Source: Pseudomonas cichorii
Lineage (GTDB): Bacteria > Pseudomonadota > Gammaproteobacteria > Pseudomonadales > Pseudomonadaceae
Assembly: GCF_015471405.1 (NCBI RefSeq)
Contig: NZ_BLVZ01000009.1
Coordinates: forward strand, 124,001 to 188,000
Direction: 5' to 3'
Length of the DNA stretch: 64,000 nt
Below the pieces are notes generated by a model that was not told the origin of the DNA, did no database searches, and saw only the letters and a list, made by a program, of their open reading frames with translations. The position numbers and the translations under genes are program-made. The first letter of the stretch is position 1; every line of letters starts with the position of its first letter. Positions 47,592 through 59,265 of the stretch are shown piece after piece.

Positions 47592-49145
47592 TCAGTTGAC
47601 CTGCGCTGTGGCGGTGGAGGGGTGTTTTGCGGGGCGTTCCCTGGCGGGTTGGCCGATTTTCCAGCAGGTCCAGCCCAGCAGGATGCCGAGGACTACGGTC
47701 GTGGCTTCCAGAACGAAATGTTCGCCGCGATTTGGGGTGGTCAGTGCCAATAGCGGCAGGCTGATGCAGAGCAGGGCGGTGAGGGCCAGTTGTTCGCGCC
47801 AGGCGGCCAGCCATGGTCGGACAATGGCATGGCCGAGGCTCAACAGCCAGACGATAAAGAACACGCGGATCTCCCACTGACCGCGCTGGGCCAGTTCTGT
47901 CGGCAGCAGGCGGTTAGCCCACAGGAACGCGACGCAGGCCAGCATCAAACCCGCGATTACGGTGACGTTCAGGCGTTCGGCGCTGTGGTAGAGCGCCGCG
48001 CCGATGGCACCTTCATTGTCGTGGCGTCGGCGTCGTTTGACAGTAAACAGCACCATGCCGGTGGCGATCATCGCGCAACTGGCCAGGCCGCAGATGAAGT
48101 ACAGCCAGCGCATCGGGTAGCCGCCGAACTGGGCGAAGTGCAGGCCGGCCATGACTTTCTGGGTCAGCAGGCTTGGGCGACTTTCTGGAGGTTGGCGCAG
48201 GATCTTGCCGGTCACGCCATCGAACAGCATGCTCTGGCCCTTGGTCAGTTCGATACGGTTGCCCAGCACGGGCCGCACTTCGATTCTGGCAGCGCTGCTG
48301 CCAGGGTTCTGGATAGAGAACCCGGCCACCGGCCCCATCAATCGCTCGGCCTCAGCCAGCAGCGGACCTAACGGTGTCAGCGTTGCTGTGCTCGTTGCCT
48401 CGCCACGCCTTGCCGATTGTTCTGGCCGTTGACCCTGTTGCTCGGTTGTCGGCCCGCCACGGATTGCACGACTCAGGGCATCGCGGTTGCCGTCGAACAG
48501 AGCATCTGTCGCCGCTGGCATGTAGATCAGGTAGAAAATCACCAGCCCCGTGTAAGTGATCATCAGGTGAAACGGCAGCACCAGCACGGCTGTGGCGTTA
48601 TGGGCGTCCAGCCAGGAGCGCTGGCCCTTGGCCGGACGAAATGTGAAGAATTCCTTGAAGAACTTCTTGTGAATCACGATACCGCTGACCAGTGCCGCCA
48701 GCATGACCATGGCGGCCAGGCCTACGATCCAGATGCCGATATTGCGCGGCAGGTTGAGGGTGAAGTGAAAGAGGAAAAAGAACCCGCCACCTGCCGTCGC
48801 GCGTACATCCAGAGGTTCGCTGGTATAAGGGTCCAGATAGGTGCCGCCGCCGCGTCGCTGTTCTCCGGCGGACACCACCAGATTGGGCGAGCGCTCATTG
48901 GGCAGGCCGATGTTCCAGGCGCTGGCCTTGGGGTGATGGGCTTGCAGGTAGTCGAGTGCGCGCTGCGTCACTTGCGCCTGATCAAACGAATGCGCCGGTA
49001 TTTCCGGTCGCATCCAGCCATCGATCTCTTTGTCGAAGACCGCCAGTGTGCCGGTAAGAAAGATCGAAAACAGCAACCAGCCAAAGACCAGGCCGCTCCA
49101 GGTGTGCAGCCAGGCCAGCGATTGAGTGAGGGTCTTGTGTTTCAT
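47592..49145 (-). CDS. PepSY-domain membrane protein, putative siderophore-iron reductase
   Basis: A 517-residue inner-membrane protein with four or more membrane helices: LAWLHTWSGLVFGWLLFSIF at the start, NIGIWIVGLAAMVMLAALVSG, LVLPFHLMITYTGLVIFYL and a C-terminal helix group. His residues in WLHTWSG, HNATAVLVLPFH and MAGLHFAQFGG could bind heme. Relatives are iron-uptake-associated PepSY reductases such as FoxB/FsrB/PiuB types, which free iron from siderophores in the periplasm. ATG 49145 overlaps the stop of the DUF3649 gene by ATGA. Confidence 0.8.
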   Translation of the reverse strand: MKHKTLTQSLAWLHTWSGLVFGWLLFSIFLTGTLAVFDKEIDGWMRPEIPAHSFDQAQVTQRALDYLQAHHPKASAWNIGLPNERSPNLVVSAGEQRRGGGTYLDPYTSEPLDVRATAGGGFFFLFHFTLNLPRNIGIWIVGLAAMVMLAALVSGIVIHKKFFKEFFTFRPAKGQRSWLDAHNATAVLVLPFHLMITYTGLVIFYLIYMPAATDALFDGNRDALSRAIRGGPTTEQQGQRPEQSARRGEATSTATLTPLGPLLAEAERLMGPVAGFSIQNPGSSAARIEVRPVLGNRIELTKGQSMLFDGVTGKILRQPPESRPSLLTQKVMAGLHFAQFGGYPMRWLYFICGLASCAMIATGMVLFTVKRRRRHDNEGAIGAALYHSAERLNVTVIAGLMLACVAFLWANRLLPTELAQRGQWEIRVFFIVWLLSLGHAIVRPWLAAWREQLALTALLCISLPLLALTTPNRGEHFVLEATTVVLGILLGWTCWKIGQPARERPAKHPSTATAQVN

Positions 49146-49429
49146 GCCAGTTGCTCCAGCAATTGCGGCCAGAAGCCGATGGCCGCCAAGGGCAACGCCA
49201 ATGTCAGACCGCTCCAGGCCCGCCAGGCGCTGCGGCAACTGAAGGCCCAGAGGATGACGAGGGTGTAAACCACAAAGGACAGCAAAGTGGAGACCACCAG
49301 CGCATCAACCTTGTCCAGCGGCAACAGGCGCGCCAGTGCTGCGGTAAAGGCATAGGTGAACAGATATCCACCCGGCAGCGCGGCGACAATCCGGGAGACG
49401 GTGGACCAGGAAAAGGATCGTGTTTTCAT
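49142..49429 (-). CDS. DUF3649 membrane protein
   Basis: Ninety-five residues with three hydrophobic segments (AALPGGYLFTYAFTAALARL, VVSTLLSFVVYTLVILWAF and LTLALPLAAIGFWPQLL), matching DUF3649. It heads the PepSY operon and lies 83 bp downstream of the pfeA stop, so it may be co-expressed with pfeA by read-through. Function unknown, iron-associated by context. Confidence 0.75.
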   Translation of the reverse strand: MKTRSFSWSTVSRIVAALPGGYLFTYAFTAALARLLPLDKVDALVVSTLLSFVVYTLVILWAFSCRSAWRAWSGLTLALPLAAIGFWPQLLEQLA

Positions 49430-49511
49430 GGGTGATACTCATCAGGCCGCGTGCGCATGAAGGCCCGACCGGTTTCCCGGTCGGGCCTGCATTACAAGCG
49501 TCAGGTCAGCT

Positions 49512-51749
49512 TCAGAACGACGTGGTGATGGACGCATAGACCGATCGTCCCGGCTCGTTGTAAGTGCTGGCACCCGCGCTGGTGCCCGCGCCTTCGCGAT
49601 AGATACGCTTGTCGAACATATTGTTGAGGCCGGCACCGATCGACAGGTTCTTGTTGATCTCGTAAGTCCCGCCAATACCCCAGACATGGTAAGGATCGAG
49701 GGTTCTCATCTCGTTCTCTGCCGTGACGGCGACACCCCGAAGCGGGTTGGTGACTCGTGGTTCCTGCTTGCCGTAGTAGGTGCCTGTAAGGCTCAGGGAC
49801 AGCGCTTCGGTAGCCTGCCAGTCGAGCATGGTGTTGACCGTGTATTCGGGCACTACCGACAGCGGGTTGCCGTCATCATCCTCGTTGGATTGCATGTAGG
49901 TGAGGTTGGTGTTCCAGCTCAGGATGTCGCCGTTCTGGCCCAGCAGCGGGACGCCGATATTGCCTTCCCAGCCCTTGACCACGGCATCCTCGGCATTGTC
50001 CCAACGCAGGATGGCCTCGTTGTTCGCCGTCCGTCCGGTCAGGTCGTTGGACGAGACGATCTTGTTCTCGTAGTCGTTACGGAAATAGGTGAGCCCGGCG
50101 CTCCAGCCATCTCTGACAAAACTGATGCCCAATTCCTTGTTGATGCTGATTTCCGGGTCGAGGTTTTCGTTACCCAGCACATAGCAACCGGTTGAGTTCA
50201 GGCTCGGTGCGCAGCCATTGCCGTTGCTGCGGTACAGGTAGTTCGGGTTGGACTGGTACAGATTCGGTGCCTTGAAGGCCCTGGCAATACCGCCTTTCAG
50301 TGTGATGTCATCGGTCAGCTTGTAGGAGGAGTTGAGGCTTGGGCTCCAGTTGGCGCCGAACTGATCGTGATGGTCGAGACGTACGCCCGGAGTCAGGAAC
50401 CATTTTGGCGTCAGCTCGATATTGTTTTCGAGGAACACAGCCATGATGGTGGCGTCCATGTCGGTCGGACGCGACCCGGCTGCCGAGTTGGGCAGCGTGG
50501 TGCCGATGTCGCGGTCCATGGTGCTGGGATCATCCAGCTCCTGACGGTTCCACTCGGCGCCGACAGTCAGTGTCTGCGGGCGCAGGAATTCCAGCGGGAT
50601 ATCCAGTTGTCCTTGCAGCAGGTAGCTGTCATAGGTGCTGGTGCTCTTGTCCGCATTGGCACTGATATCGCCATCGACGCTACCGGTCTGTCCTTCCAGC
50701 AACCTGTTGTTGCGGGTCTTCTCATACTGCGCCAGCAGGCGTGAAGTGCCGAACGCCCAGTCACCGTTATGGGTGACCGAGAAGTTCTGGCGATACATCG
50801 TGTTGGTTTCCCGGCCCAGCCAGTTGTTGACGGTACTGCCGTTGACCAGTGCGTCTGTGCCGCCAGTGCCGACATCACCTGCATAGATATTGCCCTGACG
50901 GCTGTAACTGGCTTCAAAGTCGAGGGTCTGGTTGGTGTCCAGCGCCCAGCTCAACAGCCCGTTTATATCCTTGTTGCGTACACCTTCGCGACCTGCCGCC
51001 AGCGATGCCCCGGAGGCTGTATCGGTATGTGCCTGGTTGATGTCGGCATCGTCCGCATCGGTCTTGTTGAGGTTGCCGTAGACACGGAAGGTGAGGGCAT
51101 CGGTCAACGGGCCGGCGAGGCTGAACGTGGTGCGTTTGGTCATGCCCTCTGCATCGTCTTCCGGCAGGTTGGTGTAGGCGGTGACCGAGCCTGTGAGGGA
51201 TTCGGTCGGTCGTTTGGTGATGATGTTCACTACACCACCCATGGAGCCCGAGCCATAACGGGCCGCAGCCGGGCCGCGTAGTACTTCGATGCTTTCGACT
51301 TCGCTGGCGGGTACCCAATTGCTGTCGCCGCGGGTATCACGCTCGCCGGAGCGGGTGTAGCGTACGGAGTTACGCGATGTGACGGGTTTGCCATCGATCA
51401 GGATCAGGGTGTTCTCCGGCCCCATGCCGCGCAGGTCGATCTGGCGATTGTTGCCACGTGCGCCGCTGGCGCTGTTGCCGGTCAGGTTGACGCCCGGCAT
51501 CTTGCGCACGATATCGGAGAGGTCATTGACCGGAGGGCGTTTCTTGATGTCATCGGCGCTGATCAGCGACACACCCGATGCCTGTTTCAGCTCTTGCTCG
51601 GCAGTGGCCACCACATGGGTGTCGGCCAACTGGACGGAGTCATCGGTCTTTTCGGATCGGATGGACTCTGGCGTTTCGGCCATCGCCACTGACGGGCAGG
51701 CGGCCAGCAGGGCCAGGCAAAGGTGGCTGAGCTTGAATCGCGGATGCAT
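49512..51749 (-). CDS. pfeA: Ferric enterobactin TonB receptor PfeA
   Basis: A 745-residue FepA/PfeA-type receptor. The signal peptide LSHLCLALLAACPSVAMAE is followed by a plug with GVSLISADDIKKRPPVNDLSD and IDLRGMGPENTLILIDGKPV, typical of catecholate receptors, then a 22-strand barrel ending SVYASITTSF. It imports ferric enterobactin across the outer membrane with TonB energy. ATG 51749 has AGGAG 9 nt upstream; ATG 51773 is weaker. It lies directly downstream of, and in the same direction as, the pfeS/pfeR pair, as in P. aeruginosa, and behind an AT-rich palindrome. Confidence 0.9.
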   Translation of the reverse strand: MHPRFKLSHLCLALLAACPSVAMAETPESIRSEKTDDSVQLADTHVVATAEQELKQASGVSLISADDIKKRPPVNDLSDIVRKMPGVNLTGNSASGARGNNRQIDLRGMGPENTLILIDGKPVTSRNSVRYTRSGERDTRGDSNWVPASEVESIEVLRGPAAARYGSGSMGGVVNIITKRPTESLTGSVTAYTNLPEDDAEGMTKRTTFSLAGPLTDALTFRVYGNLNKTDADDADINQAHTDTASGASLAAGREGVRNKDINGLLSWALDTNQTLDFEASYSRQGNIYAGDVGTGGTDALVNGSTVNNWLGRETNTMYRQNFSVTHNGDWAFGTSRLLAQYEKTRNNRLLEGQTGSVDGDISANADKSTSTYDSYLLQGQLDIPLEFLRPQTLTVGAEWNRQELDDPSTMDRDIGTTLPNSAAGSRPTDMDATIMAVFLENNIELTPKWFLTPGVRLDHHDQFGANWSPSLNSSYKLTDDITLKGGIARAFKAPNLYQSNPNYLYRSNGNGCAPSLNSTGCYVLGNENLDPEISINKELGISFVRDGWSAGLTYFRNDYENKIVSSNDLTGRTANNEAILRWDNAEDAVVKGWEGNIGVPLLGQNGDILSWNTNLTYMQSNEDDDGNPLSVVPEYTVNTMLDWQATEALSLSLTGTYYGKQEPRVTNPLRGVAVTAENEMRTLDPYHVWGIGGTYEINKNLSIGAGLNNMFDKRIYREGAGTSAGASTYNEPGRSVYASITTSF

Positions 51750-51825
51750 CTGCAACACTCCTGTGACATTCATGGCGTGCAGAGAGGCGTGGGCTCTCTC
51801 TGCTGCCGGACTGGATGCAGATGGT

Positions 51826-51849
51826 ATTTATTCTCATATGTGAGTAAAT
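51826..51849 (-). promoter_or_regulatory. AT-rich near-palindrome before pfeA (PfeR or Fur site)
   Basis: ATTTA-TTCTCATATG-TGAGTAAAT is nearly symmetric over 24 bp. TGAGAATAAAT on the minus strand resembles a Fur half-site pair, and the position just upstream of pfeA suits activation by PfeR. Which protein binds cannot be told from sequence. Confidence 0.5.
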
Positions 51850-51861
51850 CTTTTTTACACT

Positions 51862-53199
51862 TTATACACTTCTCAAACGTAGATGCAGGCGCAGCCCCGG
51901 TGTGGCGTTCTCTGCCCAGATTTGTCCGTTCTGCAATTCAACGATGCTGCGGGCGATGGAAAGCCCAAGGCCGAAGCCTTCACCTCCCGGGCGTTCAGCG
52001 TTGAGGCGGGTGAACGGCTGGAAGACATGCTCCAGTTTTTCGGGCTCGATACCTGGCCCCTGATCTTCGATCCACAGGTGCCAGTAGCCACCTTCGCGGC
52101 AACCGGTCAGGCGGACCACGCCGTCATCCGGAGAGTGGCGAATGGCGTTGCGCAGGATGTTTTCCAACGCCTGCGCCAGACCATTCAGGTTGCCGCTGAC
52201 GTAGCAGTCGGACGGCAAGTCGCATGGCAGCCGCTCCATGGGCCAGTTGGTCTCGAAGCACACGTCCTCGCACAACAGGTTCCACAGCTCTTTCACTTCT
52301 ACGGTTTCCAGTGGCAGAGCAGGGCGTTCGGTATCCAGCCACACGAGTTCCAGGGTGTCGCTGATGAGCTTTTCCATGATCTGCACTTCGCGTTCCTGGC
52401 GCTGACGCATGGTGTCGATATCCAGTTCACGCTCGCCGGCTGCCCGCAAGCGGCTGAGCGGTGTGCGTAATTCATGGGACAGTGTGCGCAGCAGGCGGCG
52501 CTGAAAGACCACGGTGTTCTCCAGACGCCCGGCCATCTGATTGAAGGCTCGTGCCAGCTCGCCCAGTTCGTCCCGGCGCTCTGCTACCTGTGGCTCTACT
52601 CGCGCCGCCAGATCTCCGGTGCTCAAGGCATTGGCCTGGCGGTGAAGGATTACGATGGGCGAGATCAGAATGCGGTACAGCAGAGCGGCCAGCAGCAGTG
52701 CCAGGCTGGCAGGAAGCACTTTTTGCAGCAGCAGGTCCCACAGCTCGTTGTGCTGGCGAGGATGAAAGTGGCCGGGCAGATCCATTACCAGGCGTGCTTC
52801 AGTGTCTTTGAACGGGATGTAAAAAGTGGGTACACCGCCGGGGCGTCCCACCATGCCATCGAGCCTGCGCACGAAATGCAGCCTTTCCAGTTCCGGCTCC
52901 GTCAAAGGCTGTGAAGACAGCGAGTTCTGTTGTCTGTCCACGACCACGGCCCAGACCTTTTCCCGGCTGCGCAACTCGCGAAGCACCTCGTCGACTCCGC
53001 TGGCGCCGCGCTTCTGCCAGGCGGCTTCGGCCCGTCGTGCGTAGTCGTTAAGGGCACGCTTGGTCGGTTCGGATAACCGCTCTGTCGCCTCGTTGAGTCT
53101 GCGGTTCAGGTCGGTTTGCAGGCTGGCCATCAGCAGGCAGAGCAGGGCAAGGCCACCGATGAGTTTCCACAGCAGTGAGTGGCGATTGGGCAGCTTCAT
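51862..53199 (-). CDS. pfeS: Sensor histidine kinase PfeS
   Basis: A 445-residue kinase: a first membrane helix (LLWKLIGGLALLCLLMASL), a periplasmic sensor of about 120 residues, a second helix (ASLALLLAALLYRILI), HAMP (LSTGDLAARVEPQVAERRDELGELARAFNQM), the H-box LLRTLSHELRTPLSRLR, and the ATP site with LENILRNAIRH, DQGPGIEPEKL and GFGLGLSI. It detects enterobactin (or its iron complex) in the periplasm and phosphorylates PfeR. The start overlaps the pfeR stop by ATGA. Confidence 0.88.
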   Translation of the reverse strand: MKLPNRHSLLWKLIGGLALLCLLMASLQTDLNRRLNEATERLSEPTKRALNDYARRAEAAWQKRGASGVDEVLRELRSREKVWAVVVDRQQNSLSSQPLTEPELERLHFVRRLDGMVGRPGGVPTFYIPFKDTEARLVMDLPGHFHPRQHNELWDLLLQKVLPASLALLLAALLYRILISPIVILHRQANALSTGDLAARVEPQVAERRDELGELARAFNQMAGRLENTVVFQRRLLRTLSHELRTPLSRLRAAGERELDIDTMRQRQEREVQIMEKLISDTLELVWLDTERPALPLETVEVKELWNLLCEDVCFETNWPMERLPCDLPSDCYVSGNLNGLAQALENILRNAIRHSPDDGVVRLTGCREGGYWHLWIEDQGPGIEPEKLEHVFQPFTRLNAERPGGEGFGLGLSIARSIVELQNGQIWAENATPGLRLHLRLRSV

Positions 53200-53924
53200 G
53201 GCGTCAACCGGGTCAGCACGTAACCCATGCCCCGCACCGTCTCAAGGCGCTTGTCGTTATAACCGATGGCCTGCAATTTACGGCGGATGCGGCTGACATG
53301 CATGTCCAGGCTGCGGTCATGCTGCGAGTACGCCCGGTGCATGGCCTGCTGATAGAGGAAAGCCTTGCCCAGCACTTCACCCATGTGTCGTACCAGCGTT
53401 TCCAGAATCCGGTATTCGGTGGTGCTCAGATCGGCCCACTGGTCATTCAGGCAGACGTCGGCGCGCTGCTCGTCGAAGGTCAACTGCGATTCATTACTGA
53501 CGATCCTTGTCTGTGCTTCATGCTCGTACGCCACGCGGCGCAGAATGGCGTCGATACGCACATCCATCTCCAGCATGCTGAAGGGCTTGGGCAAGTAATC
53601 ATCCGCGCCCTGGCTGAAGCCGACGATACGATCCTGCTCGGCGCCCAGTGCCGACATCAGGATCACCGGCAAGCGTTGGCGTTGGCGCAGCCGGGCCAGG
53701 ATTTCCAGGCCGTTGCTGTCGGGCAACATGATGTCCATCAGGATCAGGTCGAAGTCCTGCGAACGTACCAGTTCCAGAATCTCGTCGCCGTCATGGCGCA
53801 GGGTCACCGTAAAACCGCGTTCGCTGAGGTGGCTCTGAAGATGAGCTGCCAGCAGTGGATCATCTTCTATGGCCAGAATATGAGCACGTGCGCCAGCGGG
53901 GTGGTGGAGTTGCATGAGAAACAC
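53196..53924 (-). CDS. pfeR: Response regulator PfeR (OmpR family)
   Basis: A 242-residue regulator. The receiver has the acidic pair ILAIEDD, the phospho-acceptor Asp in LILMDIMLPD and Lys in YLPKPFSM. The winged-helix output domain includes LSTTEYRILETLVRHMGEVL and RSLDMHVSRIRRKL. Phosphorylated PfeR activates pfeA. The start may be ATG 53924 or the fourth codon ATG 53915. A Fur-box-like sequence at 54031 lies upstream, consistent with iron control of the sensory pair. Confidence 0.88.
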   Translation of the reverse strand: MFLMQLHHPAGARAHILAIEDDPLLAAHLQSHLSERGFTVTLRHDGDEILELVRSQDFDLILMDIMLPDSNGLEILARLRQRQRLPVILMSALGAEQDRIVGFSQGADDYLPKPFSMLEMDVRIDAILRRVAYEHEAQTRIVSNESQLTFDEQRADVCLNDQWADLSTTEYRILETLVRHMGEVLGKAFLYQQAMHRAYSQHDRSLDMHVSRIRRKLQAIGYNDKRLETVRGMGYVLTRLTP

Positions 53925-54030
53925 CTGCGGATGAGAACGATTCCTTGATCCGTATTCTGACCAATGTCGCTGAAGATTCCCATCGGCACTTTCATTCCTT
54001 TCCAGACGAGTTGATTGTTACTGTTTATGT

Positions 54031-54049
54031 AATAGTTATTCTCATTTTG
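54031..54049. promoter_or_regulatory. Fur-box-like sequence
   Basis: On the minus strand the site reads AAATGAGAATAACTATTA, close to the AATGAGAAT-N-ATT core of Pseudomonas Fur boxes. It is about 110 bp upstream of pfeR and would repress it when iron is plentiful. Confidence 0.55.
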
Positions 54050-54083
54050 TGAGAGTGACAAATTGACGCGGATAAAGATTTTT

Positions 54084-54099
54084 TTGGTATCGTTACCAA
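54084..54099. promoter_or_regulatory. Palindrome TTGGTA-TCGT-TACCAA upstream of gcd
   Basis: A perfect 6-4-6 inverted repeat about 140 bp before the gcd start. It is a candidate operator for gcd; the regulator is unknown. Confidence 0.45.
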
Positions 54100-54239
54100 T
54101 ATTAACCGTTTAGTTAATAATTTTTGCTGGCATCAGAAAGGATGCCCAGCCCCTGAAAAACCCTTCAGCGGCTTCTGTTTCAAGCTGCTCGAAAGACTCT
54201 TTCCTTCGTAACGTTCATGCATCAGCGGGATCATGCAAC

Positions 54240-56663
54240 ATGACTAAGTCTCAACCTTCGGCATCCTTCAGTCGCTGGCCCATCCGGGTTGTCGCTCTGG
54301 GTGTGCTGGTATTTGGATTGCTTTTCGCCGCAGGCGGCGGCTATCTCGTCACCCTGGGCGGCAGTTGGTATTTCCTGCTGGCCGGTCTTGGCCTGATCGC
54401 ATCAGGTGTCCTGCTCTTCAAACAACGCCTGGCGGGTGCCTGGCTGTTCGCAGCAGTGATGGTGCTGACGCTGATCTGGGCGCTGGCCGATGCCGGGCTG
54501 AACTTCTGGCCGCTGATTTCGCGGCTGTTCGCTCTGGGTGTCTTGAGCCTGTTGGTGGCGCTGATCTACCCGGCCTTGCGTAAGGCGAATGGCCGGGAAG
54601 CGGGTCGTTCCGGTTATGCCCTGGGTGGTGTTCTGGCCATCGCGATTGTTGCGGCGGGTGCGGGAATGTTCGTGCCTCACGCTTCGGTTTCGCCTACCGG
54701 AAACGGCCCGGGCCTGACTGGCGTCGACCCGGCAAAGGCACAGAAAGACTGGCAGCACTACGGTAACGATGAAGGCGGTAGCCGTTTCGCGGCGCTGGAT
54801 CAGATCAACCGCAGCAACGTCTCGAAGCTGGTACCGGCCTGGACTTACAACACCGGCGACATCGCAATCAGCAATGGTAATGGTGCTGAAGACCAGACCA
54901 CTCCGTTGCAGGTGGGCGACAAGGTGTTTATCTGTACCCCGCACAACAACATCATCGCGCTGGACGCCGACACCGGCAAAAAGCTGTGGAAGAACGAGAT
55001 CAACGCTCAGTCGGCGGTCTGGCAGCGTTGCCGTGGCCTGGCTTACTTTGACGCCACCGCAGCCGTTGCTCAACCAACCGACGGCAGCACGCCAGCCAAG
55101 GCCGTTTCTGTACCGGCGGGTGCCAATTGCCAGCGTCGTTTGTTGACCAACACCATTGATGCGCGCCTGATTGCCGTGGATGCCGATACCGGCGAGTTCT
55201 GCCAGGGCTTCGGCAATAATGGCCAGATCGATCTGAAAACCGGTCTGGGCAAGGTCCCGGATGCTTACTACCAACTGTCGTCGGCACCCTTGATGGCCGG
55301 TACAACAGTGGTTGTCGGCGGTCGTGTCGCTGACAACGTTCAGGCCGACATGCCCGGTGGCGTCATCCGTGGTTTCGATGTGGTGACCGGTGAAATGCGC
55401 TGGGCGTTCGACCCAGGCAACCCTGAAGACAAGAAAGCACCGGCTGAAGGCCGCACGTATGTGCGCAGTACGCCCAATAGCTGGGCACCGATGTCTTACG
55501 ACCCGGCGATGAATACCGTGTTCTTGCCCATGGGCAGCTCGTCCACCGACATCTATGGTGTGGAACGTACTGCGCTGGATCACAAGTACGGCGCTTCCGT
55601 GCTGGCATTGAATGCCACCACGGGCGAAGAGAAGTGGGTCTACCAGACCGTTCATAACGACCTGTGGGATTTTGACCTGCCGATGCAGCCGAGCCTGATC
55701 GATTTCACCAAAGCAGATGGCAGCAAGGTGCCGGCAGTGGTGATCGGGACCAAGGCCGGTCAGATCTTCGTGCTGGATCGTGCCACTGGTCAGCCACTGA
55801 CCCAGGTTGACGAGATCCCGGTCAAGCCGTCCAACATTCCCAACGAGCCTTACTCCAGGACCGAGCCTCTTTCGGTGGGCATGCCACAGATCGGTGCGCC
55901 ACACCTGACGGAGTCGGACATGTGGGGTGCGACTCCATTCGATCAGATGCTGTGCCGTATCTCGTTCAAGAAAATGCGTTATGAAGGCCTGTACACCGCG
56001 CCGGGCACTGACGTCTCGCTGAGCTTCCCGGGTTCTCTGGGTGGCTTGAACTGGGGCAGCATTTCGACGGATCCGGTGCATGGCTTCATCTTCGTCAACG
56101 ACATGCGTCTGGGCCTGTGGATCCAGATGGTTCCCCAGGAAAAAGATGCCAAGGCATCTTCCGGTGGCGAAGCACTGAACACTGGCATGGGCGCAGTACC
56201 GCTCAAGGGCACACCGTACGCCGTGAACAAGAACCGCTTCCTGTCGGTGGCCGGTATTCCTTGTCAGGCGCCACCTTTCGGCACCTTGACCGCCATCGAC
56301 ATGAAGACCCAGAAAGTCGCCTGGCAAGTGCCGGTTGGCACTGTTGAAGACACAGGCCCCATGGGTGTCAAGATGCACCTGCCGTTGCCGATCGGCATGC
56401 CGACTCTGGGCGGTACGCTGTCCACTCAGGGCGGTCTGGTGTTTATCGCCGGTACTCAGGATTACTACCTGCGCGCCTTCAACTCCGCCAACGGCGAAGA
56501 AGCCTGGAAAGCCCGTCTGCCGGTTGGCAGCCAGGGTGGCCCGATGACCTATGTCTCGCCCAAGACCGGCAAGCAGTACATCGTCATCACTGCCGGTGGT
56601 GCCCGTCAGTCCCCTGATCGTGGCGATTATGTGATCGCTTACGCGCTGCCTGACAGCAAGTAA
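54240..56663 (+). CDS. gcd: Membrane-bound PQQ-dependent glucose dehydrogenase
   Basis: An 807-residue quinoprotein. Five membrane helices in the first ~145 residues anchor it in the inner membrane. The periplasmic beta-propeller starts at WQHYGNDEGGSRFAALDQIN and contains the propeller Trp-docking repeats (for example GEEKWVYQTVHNDLWDFDLP) and GTKAGQIFVLDRATG. Length and order match Gcd. It oxidises glucose to gluconolactone in the periplasm with PQQ and passes electrons to ubiquinone, feeding gluconate metabolism and acidifying the surroundings. A palindrome lies upstream and a terminator downstream, so it is monocistronic. Confidence 0.92.
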   Translation: MTKSQPSASFSRWPIRVVALGVLVFGLLFAAGGGYLVTLGGSWYFLLAGLGLIASGVLLFKQRLAGAWLFAAVMVLTLIWALADAGLNFWPLISRLFALGVLSLLVALIYPALRKANGREAGRSGYALGGVLAIAIVAAGAGMFVPHASVSPTGNGPGLTGVDPAKAQKDWQHYGNDEGGSRFAALDQINRSNVSKLVPAWTYNTGDIAISNGNGAEDQTTPLQVGDKVFICTPHNNIIALDADTGKKLWKNEINAQSAVWQRCRGLAYFDATAAVAQPTDGSTPAKAVSVPAGANCQRRLLTNTIDARLIAVDADTGEFCQGFGNNGQIDLKTGLGKVPDAYYQLSSAPLMAGTTVVVGGRVADNVQADMPGGVIRGFDVVTGEMRWAFDPGNPEDKKAPAEGRTYVRSTPNSWAPMSYDPAMNTVFLPMGSSSTDIYGVERTALDHKYGASVLALNATTGEEKWVYQTVHNDLWDFDLPMQPSLIDFTKADGSKVPAVVIGTKAGQIFVLDRATGQPLTQVDEIPVKPSNIPNEPYSRTEPLSVGMPQIGAPHLTESDMWGATPFDQMLCRISFKKMRYEGLYTAPGTDVSLSFPGSLGGLNWGSISTDPVHGFIFVNDMRLGLWIQMVPQEKDAKASSGGEALNTGMGAVPLKGTPYAVNKNRFLSVAGIPCQAPPFGTLTAIDMKTQKVAWQVPVGTVEDTGPMGVKMHLPLPIGMPTLGGTLSTQGGLVFIAGTQDYYLRAFNSANGEEAWKARLPVGSQGGPMTYVSPKTGKQYIVITAGGARQSPDRGDYVIAYALPDSK

Positions 56664-56679
56664 GCTGCGCAACATCCGA

Positions 56680-56720
56680 AACCCGCTGTCGCCCGCTCAG
56701 GGTGGCCGCGGTTTTTTTGT
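56680..56720 (+). terminator. Terminator after gcd
   Basis: AACCCGC and GCGGTTTTTTT bracket an imperfect inner stem (CGCCC / AGGGTG) and end in seven T, 17 bp after the stop codon. Confidence 0.65.
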
Positions 56721-56941
56721 TGCCTGTCAGATTCCTCTCTAGCTCTGCATCATGGACTCGTCTAGGCTAATCGATGCCGACCCAAGCCCTGAGACAGTTA
56801 CTTGATGGTCGATAACGAGCACCGCCGTGAGAACGGAGCCCATACAAGCGTGGGCCCTGTATATGCCATAGACATCATCTGTCGCGGCCCGGGCTTCAGG
56901 CCTGGCCGGATAGCAGGATGCAGACCAAGAGGTAGCCGTAA

Positions 56942-59203
<2,262 letters not shown>

Positions 59204-59224
59204 AGCCATTCCGGCAAGTAACAA

Positions 59225-59250
59225 CCTGAAGCGGCGTGAGCCGCTTCAGG
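59225..59250. terminator. Bidirectional hairpin between katG and the VWA gene
   Basis: CCTGAAGCGGC / GCCGCTTCAGG is a perfect 11-bp stem with loop GTGA, lying between convergent genes. Confidence 0.8.
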
Positions 59251-59265
59251 CCATTCTCCGGATCG

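Noticed and set aside
54402..56675. Minus-strand frame of about 757 codons opposite gcd
   Set aside because: Antisense shadow of a strongly biased gene; composition (His, Arg, Gly-rich) is not protein-like.
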